DNA from: Candidatus Moranbacteria bacterium GW2011_GWE1_49_15
GTDB taxonomy: Bacteria; Patescibacteriota; Minisyncoccia; Moranbacterales; GWC2-37-73
Assembly (NCBI GenBank): GCA_001003855.1
Contig: LCPX01000055.1
Coordinates: 1-5,733 of the forward strand
DNA: 5,733 nucleotides
Direction: 5' to 3'
Of the stretch, positions 1-5,101 are shown piece after piece. The notes beneath the pieces are model-generated. The model worked only from the letters and a program-made list of their open reading frames with translations, searched no databases and was not told the origin of the DNA. How positions within the stretch are numbered: position 1 is the stretch's first letter; every line of letters starts with the position of its first letter. The translations under genes and the position numbers were made by a program.

Positions 1-876
1 CACAGCACTTGCAGCGGTTGTGGGATTCCGGCGATCGTGCGGACCGTACTGGGCGCGACTGAGGAACCGGTGATCGTGGCGAACGCCACGGGTTGCCTTG
101 AAGTGACGACGACGATCTATCCGTATACCGCCTGGAAGGTTCCATATATCCACAACGCTTTCGAGAACGCGGCCGCGACCATCTCCGGCGTGGAAGCCGC
201 CCAGAAGATTATGCTTAAAAAAGGCAAAATCCAAAAGAAAGCCAAATTGGTGGTTTTCGGCGGGGACGGCGGGACATATGACATCGGATTGCAATCGCTT
301 TCCGGAGCTTTGGAGAGGGGACATGATTTCCTCTATGTCTGTTATGACAATGGCGGATATATGAACACCGGAGGACAACGATCCGGCGCAACCCCATACG
401 GAGCCAGCACGGAAACGGAACCGGCCGGGGAGCAATCTTTCGGAAAAGCCAAGCAAAGGAAGGATCTGATGGAAATCGTGGCGGCGCACGGAGTGAAATA
501 TCTGGCGCAGGCCAATGTGGCCAATCTTCGCGATCTTGAAAAGAAAGCCAAAAAAGCCCTGGAAACAGAAGGCCCGACGTTCCTGCTGGTGCTTCAGCCT
601 TGCACGCAGGTTTGGAAGTTTCCGACTTCGCAATATGTGAATGTCGCCAAATTGGCAATGGAAACGAACTTCTGGCCGCTCTATGAGATTGAGAACGGGA
701 AATATACCATAAACTATGCGAATCCCAATCCTAAGCCGATAGAGCAATTTCTGGAGACCCAGGGGCGCTTCAAGCATCTTTTCAAGCCGGAAAATAAACA
801 TGTGATAGAGGAAATCCAAAAAGCGGTGGATGCGAACATGGAAAGGCTGAAAAAGAAGGCCGAAGTTGGAATATAA
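1..876 (+). CDS. porB: Pyruvate:ferredoxin oxidoreductase, beta subunit (5'-truncated by window edge)
   Basis: This is the thiamine-diphosphate-binding beta subunit of pyruvate:ferredoxin oxidoreductase, a cytoplasmic enzyme that converts pyruvate and CoA to acetyl-CoA and CO2 and reduces ferredoxin. The frame is open from base 1; the GTG at 37 is internal, because a CSGCG motif (codons 4-8 of the visible part) lies upstream of it. Counting from the first visible codon, Cys4, Cys7, Cys32 and Cys201 (in PCTQVW) match the four cysteine ligands of the [4Fe-4S] cluster in PorB proteins. GDGGTYDIG (88-96) followed by YDN ending at Asn117 is the ThDP/Mg binding motif. The C-terminal part (KPIEQFLETQGRFKHL) is typical of the family. 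291 residues are visible, and probably only 10-30 are missing at the N terminus. The alpha/gamma/delta subunits would be expected upstream, outside the window. A related 2-oxoacid oxidoreductase beta subunit is the alternative, so the substrate is inferred from family resemblance. GC is clearly higher than in the genes from 1169 to 4499. Confidence 0.93.
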   Translation, partial: HSTCSGCGIPAIVRTVLGATEEPVIVANATGCLEVTTTIYPYTAWKVPYIHNAFENAAATISGVEAAQKIMLKKGKIQKKAKLVVFGGDGGTYDIGLQSLSGALERGHDFLYVCYDNGGYMNTGGQRSGATPYGASTETEPAGEQSFGKAKQRKDLMEIVAAHGVKYLAQANVANLRDLEKKAKKALETEGPTFLLVLQPCTQVWKFPTSQYVNVAKLAMETNFWPLYEIENGKYTINYANPNPKPIEQFLETQGRFKHLFKPENKHVIEEIQKAVDANMERLKKKAEVGI

Positions 877-890
877 GAAATTTTCTACAT

Positions 891-1037
891 ATGGAAATTG
901 CGGAATACAAGAAAGCATGGGAAGAATTCCAACAGAAGATGGCCGCTTTGAAAAAGCGGCAGTTTGAGGTTTTGGCGAGAATCGGTGAAACATTGGACAG
1001 GCAGAAAATGGATAAGATAAGGGAGGAATTGAAATAA
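891..1037 (+). CDS. Small charged helical protein, 48 aa, function unknown
   Basis: I do not recognise this protein. The ATG at 891 opens a 48-codon frame closed by TAA at 1035-1037, starting 14 nt after the porB stop. With no terminator between them, it is probably co-transcribed with porB. The product begins MEIAEYKKAW and ends MDKIREELK. It is rich in Lys, Glu, Arg and Gln, has no cysteine, no proline and a single glycine, and has hydrophobic residues spaced as in an amphipathic or coiled-coil helix. There is no signal peptide, membrane segment or metal motif. No Shine-Dalgarno sequence precedes the ATG, but the other starts in this window lack one too. It could be a small accessory or assembly factor for the upstream oxidoreductase, a separate housekeeping peptide, or a chance ORF. 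Tight spacing and coding-like composition favour a real gene. Confidence 0.55.
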   Translation: MEIAEYKKAWEEFQQKMAALKKRQFEVLARIGETLDRQKMDKIREELK

Positions 1038-1067
1038 TCCCACAGCAAGTTGAGGGTGTATTTTTTA

Positions 1068-1147
1068 TGTCATTCTGGGCTTGCCGTGTCAAACTCGGGC
1101 ACATAGTGCTTTCTGCCACGAGATCCTGAAACAAGTTCAGGATGACA
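1068..1147. repeat. 80-bp palindromic interspersed repeat (REP/MITE-like)
   Basis: The outer arms TGTCATTCTG (1068-1077) and CAGGATGACA (1138-1147) are inverted repeats with one mismatch. Nested inside the right end is a perfect 8-bp hairpin, ATCCTGAA (1123-1130), loop ACAAG, TTCAGGAT (1136-1143). Sequences built on GAGATCCTGAAACAAGTTC followed by AGGATGACA recur between genes in many bacteria, so this is probably one copy of a dispersed palindromic repeat. It encodes no protein and I see no target-site duplication. It separates the higher-GC porB pair from the lower-GC long gene and ends 21 bp before that gene's ATG. It may also act as a transcript-stabilising or terminating structure for the porB unit, but that is inference. 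Confidence 0.65.
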
Positions 1148-1151
1148 AGTA

Positions 1152-1157
1152 TATAAG
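1152..1157 (+). promoter_or_regulatory. Possible -10 element upstream of the 804-aa gene
   Basis: TATAAG, inside the run AGTATATAAG, lies 11 nt before the ATG at 1169. A start point about 7 nt downstream would give an mRNA that is leaderless or nearly so, and would lie beyond the alternative TTG start at 1160. No convincing -35 is present at the expected distance; that position falls inside the palindromic repeat. This is a weak call resting on a single hexamer. Confidence 0.25.
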
Positions 1158-1168
1158 TTTTGAAACCA

Positions 1169-3583
1169 ATGAAATTCGAACAGGCAACAACTGAAAAAAA
1201 ATTGGAAATTCAGGAAATAAATAAGACTTCGTTAGCTCAAGAATCTCCTGAGAAATTCAAGTTGCAATTAGTAAAACACGCCGAAGAGGAAGCGGATGTT
1301 TTCCAATTGGAAAGTAAAAATGGCCTGGAAGACGCCGAGGCAAGAGCCGCGGAGGAAGGGCTTGCTATCGACGAACAGGACAGGGAGGAATTGCGCGCGT
1401 TGGAACAGGAAGCGGAAGCGGCAAAGGCGGAATTTCTGGGATCTGTAGGTAGTCAGCAACAAGAGAAGACTATGGAAAAAAGGCAAAGTCAGATTGAAAA
1501 AGCCAATATAATGGAAGTTGCAAAAGATCCAAATTTCGAAGGTTCGATAATTATAAAAACGAAAGATGAACAAGGAAGAATTGTCGGATACGCTATTAGA
1601 AAAAATAGTCAGGGAAATTTAGAGGGAAATAAGATTGGATATATGACCAATGGGCCCCATCATGGCTCGATAGGCACGGTTTATCAACTTCATGAAGCAG
1701 ATTTCAATAAACTTGCGCAAAATGGAATTCTTGAGGCTTATGAAAAAGCGCTGGCTCAAGAGATAGTTCCGGAACCAAAAACCGAAAAAATGGAACTTCC
1801 GGTTGAAAAAGTTAGCATAAGGGAGGTGACGAAAGACCGAAACTTTGACGGCTCGTTGATAATAAAAGACAGCATGGGAAACGCATATGCCCTGCGGAAA
1901 AGCAGCGATGGGGAATTGGAGGGAAATGAAATCATATACATGCTTGATGGCTCAATAGGTACGGTTTATCAGCTTCATGAAGCTGACTTCCTCAAATTGG
2001 CGCAAAACGGGGTACTTAATGCCTATGAAAATGCGCTAGCTTTGGAAAAAGGGGAATCTCCAAAGATAATTGAAGATGAGGCAACGGAAACTGATCGGAA
2101 GCAAGGCTTTAACCCGGATAGAGAGTTAAAAAACATTCGAAGTGGAACAAGGGAGGATCAAAGACAAAAATTAACAGAATTTAAGGAAAAATTAGTCGAG
2201 CAGAAAGCAGGCATCGCCGAAATCCAGAATAAAATTTTTGAAAAAGTGGAGAAAAACCCCGATTTTTCAGTTGAGGAATATATGGAATCAGTTAAGGATT
2301 TAAATGCTAAATATGATTTATCTGAGATGCAAGTGTCTGCTTTTAGGAAGGGAATTGAGGCGTATGTCAGGCAACATGAGGCAATACGGGACAATGTTTT
2401 GGATTGCATAGATAAAGAAACGGGAAATATCGATGGACTGAAACTCTATGAAAAGCTCTTTGGCCGGAAACCGGAAGGTAGGGTGGAAGTTATATTAAGG
2501 CCAGCTATCATTTATTTGAGAATAGAAAATTTGAACGATTATGCAATAGGCTATAACAGGGGAACTATCGAACATGTCAGTGATGAAAAAATAGAGGAAG
2601 CTAATAGATCCGGTGGATGCAAACTTAATAATTTTCATATAAAGGGGCTTGAAAGCGCGATAACCCTGGAAAAAGCTACAAATGGAAATTTTGACACGAG
2701 AAGCCCTTTTTCAGAAGAGGTATTGAAACATGAAGAACAGCATGCCATTAATTCCCTGATAAATGAAGCTTATGATCCCGAGCAAGAGAAAGTTGAAAAA
2801 AATGGTGAAATGTTTGTAAAAAAAGTTGGTGGAGATCCAAATGACTATAGTGGAGATGTTTTTAAAAAATATGTGGAAACTAGGAATTATAAAAATATCA
2901 GCATTGAAAAACGTGTAAAAGATGAAATCTCCGCATATTTTAGGGATGGACAAACGCCAGAGGGTGTGAGAAAGGTATTATTGAATCCAGAAACGATTTA
3001 TAAATATGGTTTTGATTATGCGGGAGGTAATAAGGAGAAAAAAGAATTTTCGCAAGAATATGTCGATTTGGTAGAAAATGGAATAGCGGCTTATTCCAAC
3101 CTGTTGAAAGCGGGGCATACGATTGAGGATGCCCAGACTCTTTTATTTATTGAACCGTTGTCGAAATGGTCACGGGTGGTCGAAAGGTTGACGGGAGATA
3201 AGAAGTCTGTGGAGGAAAAAAAGAGGGAGCGGGAGGATTTAATCGGTTTTCGCGAAGCGTTTGAAAAGGTGGATTCGGATCCGCAAAAATATTGGGCAAT
3301 AATCGAGAGAAAAGTGAATAAAACGGAAAGTGTCGACGAGTTGTCTGATTTGTTGCGGCAGACTTCCGGTTTCAATTTCCATTTTGATGGGCGTATTGTG
3401 AACATGGGTAATGTTTCCCGTGACATACTTTCATACACAGAGAATGGAAATAAGGAAAGTCTGAAAAATATTCCGAATACCTTGGGATTAAGGATAAAAG
3501 CTGAAGCATTCAGAAGGGACGCGAAAGAAAAAGAGAAAAGTTTAATGGGTAAGATTTGGGGGAAAGTTATTGGGAAAATGTGA
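1169..3583 (+). CDS. 804-aa uncharacterised protein with tandem N-terminal repeats and an HExxH zincin-like motif
   Basis: I do not recognise a named family. The start is taken as ATG 1169; a TTG at 1160 in the same frame would add only three residues, and neither start has a Shine-Dalgarno sequence. Residues 1-105 are very rich in Glu, Lys, Ala and Gln and probably form helix or coiled coil. Residues 111-198 and 214-293 are two copies of one domain sharing GSIGTVYQLHEADF. Residues 300-420 are charged and helical. Residues 435-600 look like a globular core: an RSGGC segment, then HEEQH at 521-525 (an HExxH zinc-binding motif) and KDEISAYFRDG with Glu586 as a possible third ligand 60 residues on, the arrangement of gluzincin-type metallopeptidases. 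The C terminus is basic and amphipathic (MGKIWGKVIGKM). There is no signal peptide or membrane helix, so a cytoplasmic location is likely unless a non-classical route is used. Metallopeptidase activity is inferred from the motif alone. GC is lower than in porB, and codon use is AT-shifted. Confidence 0.85.
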   Translation: MKFEQATTEKKLEIQEINKTSLAQESPEKFKLQLVKHAEEEADVFQLESKNGLEDAEARAAEEGLAIDEQDREELRALEQEAEAAKAEFLGSVGSQQQEKTMEKRQSQIEKANIMEVAKDPNFEGSIIIKTKDEQGRIVGYAIRKNSQGNLEGNKIGYMTNGPHHGSIGTVYQLHEADFNKLAQNGILEAYEKALAQEIVPEPKTEKMELPVEKVSIREVTKDRNFDGSLIIKDSMGNAYALRKSSDGELEGNEIIYMLDGSIGTVYQLHEADFLKLAQNGVLNAYENALALEKGESPKIIEDEATETDRKQGFNPDRELKNIRSGTREDQRQKLTEFKEKLVEQKAGIAEIQNKIFEKVEKNPDFSVEEYMESVKDLNAKYDLSEMQVSAFRKGIEAYVRQHEAIRDNVLDCIDKETGNIDGLKLYEKLFGRKPEGRVEVILRPAIIYLRIENLNDYAIGYNRGTIEHVSDEKIEEANRSGGCKLNNFHIKGLESAITLEKATNGNFDTRSPFSEEVLKHEEQHAINSLINEAYDPEQEKVEKNGEMFVKKVGGDPNDYSGDVFKKYVETRNYKNISIEKRVKDEISAYFRDGQTPEGVRKVLLNPETIYKYGFDYAGGNKEKKEFSQEYVDLVENGIAAYSNLLKAGHTIEDAQTLLFIEPLSKWSRVVERLTGDKKSVEEKKREREDLIGFREAFEKVDSDPQKYWAIIERKVNKTESVDELSDLLRQTSGFNFHFDGRIVNMGNVSRDILSYTENGNKESLKNIPNTLGLRIKAEAFRRDAKEKEKSLMGKIWGKVIGKM
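1499..2047 (+). repeat. Tandem domain duplication inside the 804-aa gene
   Basis: Two coding repeats lie head to tail: 1499-1762 (88 codons) and 1808-2047 (80 codons), separated by a short linker rich in Glu, Lys and Pro. Both read roughly K-x-x-I-x-E-V-x-K-D-x-N-F-(E/D)-G-S-(I/L)-I-I-K, then Y-A-(I/L)-R-K, LEGN, GSIGTVYQLHEADF, KLAQNG and AYE-x-ALA. Copy 1 carries small insertions, including an NGPHH segment before GSIG. Similarity remains obvious at the DNA level over the 3' halves (for example ACGGTTTATCA in both), so the duplication is fairly recent or homogenised. The domain is not one I can name. Its alternating hydrophobic strands ending in a helix suggest a small alpha/beta module, perhaps for binding. 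Confidence 0.88.
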
Positions 3584-3613
3584 TTTGGAATTAGGTCAAG
3601 AATCAGGTCGGGC

Positions 3614-3642
3614 TTGTCAAAAAAGCCCAGATTGGCTAGAAT
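3614..3642 (+). promoter_or_regulatory. Sigma70-type promoter of the tRNA unit
   Basis: TTGTCA (3614-3619) and TAGAAT (3637-3642) are separated by exactly 17 bp and each matches the consensus -35 (TTGACA) and -10 (TATAAT) at five of six positions. The predicted start is near 3649, a few bases before the partial tRNA copy at 3653 and about 80 bases before the intact tRNA. It begins 30 bp after the stop of the 804-aa gene. It is the best promoter match in the window. Confidence 0.6.
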
Positions 3643-3652
3643 ATGGGCTAGT

Positions 3653-3716
3653 GCCACCTTAGCTCAGTTCCCACCGAAAGTGGATAAAGTCCGAGCGAAC
3701 ACCCAGTTTTTTGGCA
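3653..3716 (+). pseudogene. Broken 5' copy of the tRNA-Thr gene
   Basis: Bases 3653-3669 (17 nt) are identical to the first 17 nt of the intact tRNA-Thr at 3732-3748, and the preceding T is shared too. This covers the 5' acceptor strand, the D-stem GCTC and the start of the D-loop. After that the copy diverges: about 23 nt containing a small hairpin (CCAC 3671-3674 with GTGG 3680-3683) replace the rest of the D-loop. GAGCGA at 3693-3698 then matches the other D-stem strand, followed by ACAC, and CCAGTT (3703-3708) with TGGCA (3712-3716) resembles a shrunken T-arm. There is no anticodon arm and no 3' acceptor strand, so it cannot make a normal tRNA. The 17-nt identity is certain. The alignment beyond 3669 is my inference, so the 3' boundary is approximate. 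Confidence 0.6.
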
Positions 3717-3731
3717 CGAAAGATATGATTT

Positions 3732-3804
3732 GCCACCTTAGCTCAGTTGGTAGAGCGATACACTCGTAACGTATAGGTCGCCAGTTCGATCCTGGCAGGT
3801 GGCT
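3732..3804 (+). tRNA. trnT: tRNA-Thr, anticodon CGT
   Basis: A complete 73-nt cloverleaf is visible. The acceptor arms GCCACCT and AGGTGGC pair at all seven positions. The D-stem is GCTC/GAGC with loop AGTTGGTA. The anticodon loop CTCGTAA puts CGT at 3765-3767, which reads ACG (Thr). The variable region is AGGTC, and the T-stem GCCAG/CTGGC encloses TTCGATC. The discriminator base is T, and CCA is not encoded, so it must be added afterwards. In the anticodon stem ATACA/CGTAT the pair next to the loop (positions 31 and 39, bases 3762 and 3770) is an A-C mismatch; the other four pairs are canonical. Transcription probably starts at the promoter at 3614-3642 and ends at the hairpin just downstream. 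Confidence 0.96.
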
Positions 3805-3809
3805 CAGTT

Positions 3810-3837
3810 AAACGGCTATTAAAGCCGTTTTCTTTTT
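3810..3837 (+). terminator. Rho-independent terminator of the tRNA unit
   Basis: A perfect 8-bp stem, AAACGGCT (3810-3817) and AGCCGTTT (3823-3830), with loop ATTAA, runs into the T-rich tail TTCTTTTT. It begins 5 nt after the tRNA discriminator base, the usual place for a tRNA terminator. Confidence 0.88.
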
Positions 3838-3847
3838 GTCTAAAAAT

Positions 3848-3870
3848 ATTATATAATTGAATTATATAAT
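3848..3870. promoter_or_regulatory. 23-bp AT palindrome with twin TATAAT boxes (promoter/operator candidate)
   Basis: ATTATATAATT (3848-3858) and AATTATATAAT (3860-3870) form a perfect 11-bp inverted repeat around a single G. It contains TATAAT at 3852-3857 and at 3865-3870, and being palindromic it offers the same hexamers on the minus strand. The second box would place a start near 3877, about 17 nt before the ATG at 3894. No good -35 is present, so a real promoter here would depend on a strong -10 or an activator. The symmetry would also suit a dimeric regulator. It lies directly after the tRNA terminator, so the downstream genes need a promoter about here. Confidence 0.4.
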
Positions 3871-3893
3871 CCTTAAGTGGTTCATATTAACTC

Positions 3894-4499
3894 ATGGCTG
3901 TGAAAAAAATAGAATTTCTTGAAAAAGGTACGAGGAGTAGAGATGGCAAAAAAGTTACTATTTCATTTGTTATTGCTCCTCTTTTAATAATGGCAAGTAT
4001 TTTTATTGCTTCTGGGGTTTATATTGCGAAAGTTCATGATGCAACGGTTGAAAAATGTCAAATTGAAAAAGGAAGAACTTTTGTAGATGTTTTGGAAAAT
4101 GCAGATAAGAATCCAGATGATTATGCAAAAAATGAATGCTTGAAGAGCGGTATTGCTGCCACTTCATTTGCGCAGGAAATAATGTTTTTTGATATTCGAT
4201 TCTTCCTTATTTCCTTGATGGTATTTTTGTTATTGTTAGTTTTTGGAAATAAACATTTGTCTAAAACTATAAAATGGGGCAAGGCTATATTGTTTACAGC
4301 GTTTTTTGCGCTCATTTTTATTACAATCAATTTGATTCTTGGTAATGTCGGATTATTCAACCTATATCTTTCCCCGTTATATGTACTTATTTTGGCGTGG
4401 TTATCTATGAAAATAATAAGTTTTGATTTCTGGGGAAGTGTTTTTTTCTCGGTATTTATTTTATTGATAAATTCCATCATTAGTATTTTCTTATTTTAA
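3894..4499 (+). CDS. Small multi-spanning membrane protein, 201 aa, function unknown
   Basis: I do not recognise this family. The ATG at 3894 gives a short basic N-terminal tail (MAVKKIEF, then KGTRSRDGKK), followed by about five hydrophobic helices at residues 23-46, 97-118, 130-150, 154-175 and 178-201. With the basic tail inside, residues 47-96 would form the largest extracytoplasmic loop. That loop is polar and holds two cysteines (Cys55 and Cys82) that could form a disulfide, which is inference. The basic stretch at 119-130 (KHLSKTIKWGK) fits a cytoplasmic loop. No catalytic or transport motif is visible. No Shine-Dalgarno sequence is visible. The gene is much more AT-rich than porB or the ZIP gene, partly because of Phe, Ile and Leu codons and partly perhaps because of horizontal origin. 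It ends 10 nt before the rubrerythrin ATG, so co-transcription is plausible. Confidence 0.8.
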   Translation: MAVKKIEFLEKGTRSRDGKKVTISFVIAPLLIMASIFIASGVYIAKVHDATVEKCQIEKGRTFVDVLENADKNPDDYAKNECLKSGIAATSFAQEIMFFDIRFFLISLMVFLLLLVFGNKHLSKTIKWGKAILFTAFFALIFITINLILGNVGLFNLYLSPLYVLILAWLSMKIISFDFWGSVFFSVFILLINSIISIFLF

Positions 4500-4509
4500 A
4501 TAGAATCAT

Positions 4510-5028
4510 ATGAAGACTTTTATCTGTGAAATCTGTGGGGACGCATACCTTGGAGGAGAAAAGCCACATAGTTGCCCATATTGCGGAGCTAGAAGCGCTT
4601 TTATTAAGGAAGGAAAGGATGCTAATCCGGTCATCAACCAGCCGATGGAAATCTCCGAACTCTCCAGGAAAAATCTTTTGGAAACGCTGGGATTGGAAAC
4701 GAGGGCAAACGCGATCTACCTTTGTATGGCAGATAATGCTGATACATATGAAATCAAAACGATGTATAAGAGATTGGCTCTGGTGGAGTTGGAGCACGCC
4801 AACATCGTGAGCAGGTTCTTGAAAATAGATTTGCCGGAGCATGGTAAGGAAAGTTGTTCCACGGAGGACGTTGAGAATTTCCAAAAGACGATCGAACTTG
4901 AAGAACATGCGCAGGATATTTATGCCAAGTTCGCCAAAGAGGCTGCCGAGAAGCCTTTGAAGATTTTTTTCACCGCGCTGACCCAAGCGGAATTAGATCA
5001 CATTGAGTTGATTAAGAATTATTTATAA
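4510..5028 (+). CDS. rbr: Rubrerythrin with N-terminal rubredoxin-like domain (reverse domain order)
   Basis: This 172-residue protein has a short FeCys4 (rubredoxin-like) domain first, with CEIC at 6-9 and CPYC at 22-25, and then a four-helix ferritin-like domain. The diiron ligand pattern is complete: Glu63 (LETRA), Glu93 and His96 (ELEH), Glu129 or Glu132 in the third helix (ELEEHA), and Glu161 and His164 (ELDH). Rubrerythrins are cytoplasmic peroxidases that reduce hydrogen peroxide to water with electrons delivered through the FeCys4 site, protecting anaerobes from oxygen. The domain order is the reverse of the classical Desulfovibrio protein and resembles the reverse rubrerythrins known from clostridia. 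The start is firm, since the first Cys pair begins at codon 6. It lies 10 nt after the membrane protein gene and 73 nt before the ZIP gene, with the heptad array between. A shared oxidative-stress or metal role with ZIP is inferred from position. Confidence 0.93.
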   Translation: MKTFICEICGDAYLGGEKPHSCPYCGARSAFIKEGKDANPVINQPMEISELSRKNLLETLGLETRANAIYLCMADNADTYEIKTMYKRLALVELEHANIVSRFLKIDLPEHGKESCSTEDVENFQKTIELEEHAQDIYAKFAKEAAEKPLKIFFTALTQAELDHIELIKNYL

Positions 5029-5030
5029 GC

Positions 5031-5096
5031 GTATTTTGTATGTGGTATTTTGTATCTTGTATGGATACCAAATACTAAATACTGGATACCAGATAC
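5031..5096. repeat. Mirror-symmetric heptad array: 5 x GTATNNN then 5 x ATAC
   Basis: GTAT occurs at 5031, 5038, 5045, 5052 and 5059, an exact 7-bp period. Its reverse complement ATAC then occurs at 5065, 5072, 5079, 5086 and 5093, again with exact 7-bp period. The two halves mirror each other about 5063.5 with only GG between them. All 20 GTAT/ATAC positions can pair across the axis. The three-base spacers vary (TTT, GTG, TTT, CTT, then CAA, TAA, TGG, CAG), contributing four Watson-Crick and three G-T pairs plus mismatches. The array begins 2 nt after the rubrerythrin stop and ends 5 nt before the ZIP ATG, so it fills the gap. It may be a terminator-like stem, a protein-binding array or an expanding short repeat. 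I know no named family for it. Confidence 0.85.
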
Positions 5097-5101
5097 TTTA
5101 A

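Noticed and set aside
37..39. GTG at 37 as the start of porB
   Set aside because: The frame is open upstream and encodes the CSGCG cluster-binding motif, so the true start lies before the window.
1160..1162. TTG at 1160 as the start of the long gene
   Set aside because: An ATG lies three codons later, TTG is the less common start, and the TATAAG hexamer would place the transcript start beyond it. It cannot be fully excluded.
3610..3628. Hairpin GGGCTT/AAGCCC after the 804-aa gene, as an intrinsic terminator
   Set aside because: The 6-bp stem is followed by AGATTGG rather than a T tract, and the loop contains most of the -35 hexamer of a well-matched promoter. A terminator role is not supported, though the hairpin could contribute to transcript-end structure.
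3091..3657. 188-codon minus-strand frame opposite the 3' end of the 804-aa gene
   Set aside because: It is an antisense shadow of a well-supported gene, with no recognisable domain and no start context.
3581..3770. Reading frame stays open past the TGA stop of the 804-aa gene to a TAA at 3768, suggesting recoded TGA or readthrough
   Set aside because: The extension runs through the tRNA promoter, the broken tRNA copy and into the intact tRNA, so it cannot be a conserved protein extension. TGA is read as a genuine stop.
3653..3804. Partial tRNA copy as a classical prophage or integrative-element att pair
   Set aside because: Integrases usually duplicate the tRNA 3' part, only 62 bp separates the copies, and no integrase is present. 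At most it could be a remnant.
5031..5096. Heptad array as a CRISPR array
   Set aside because: The units are 7 bp with a 4-bp constant part and switch orientation at the centre. There are no repeats or spacers of CRISPR length and no cas genes.
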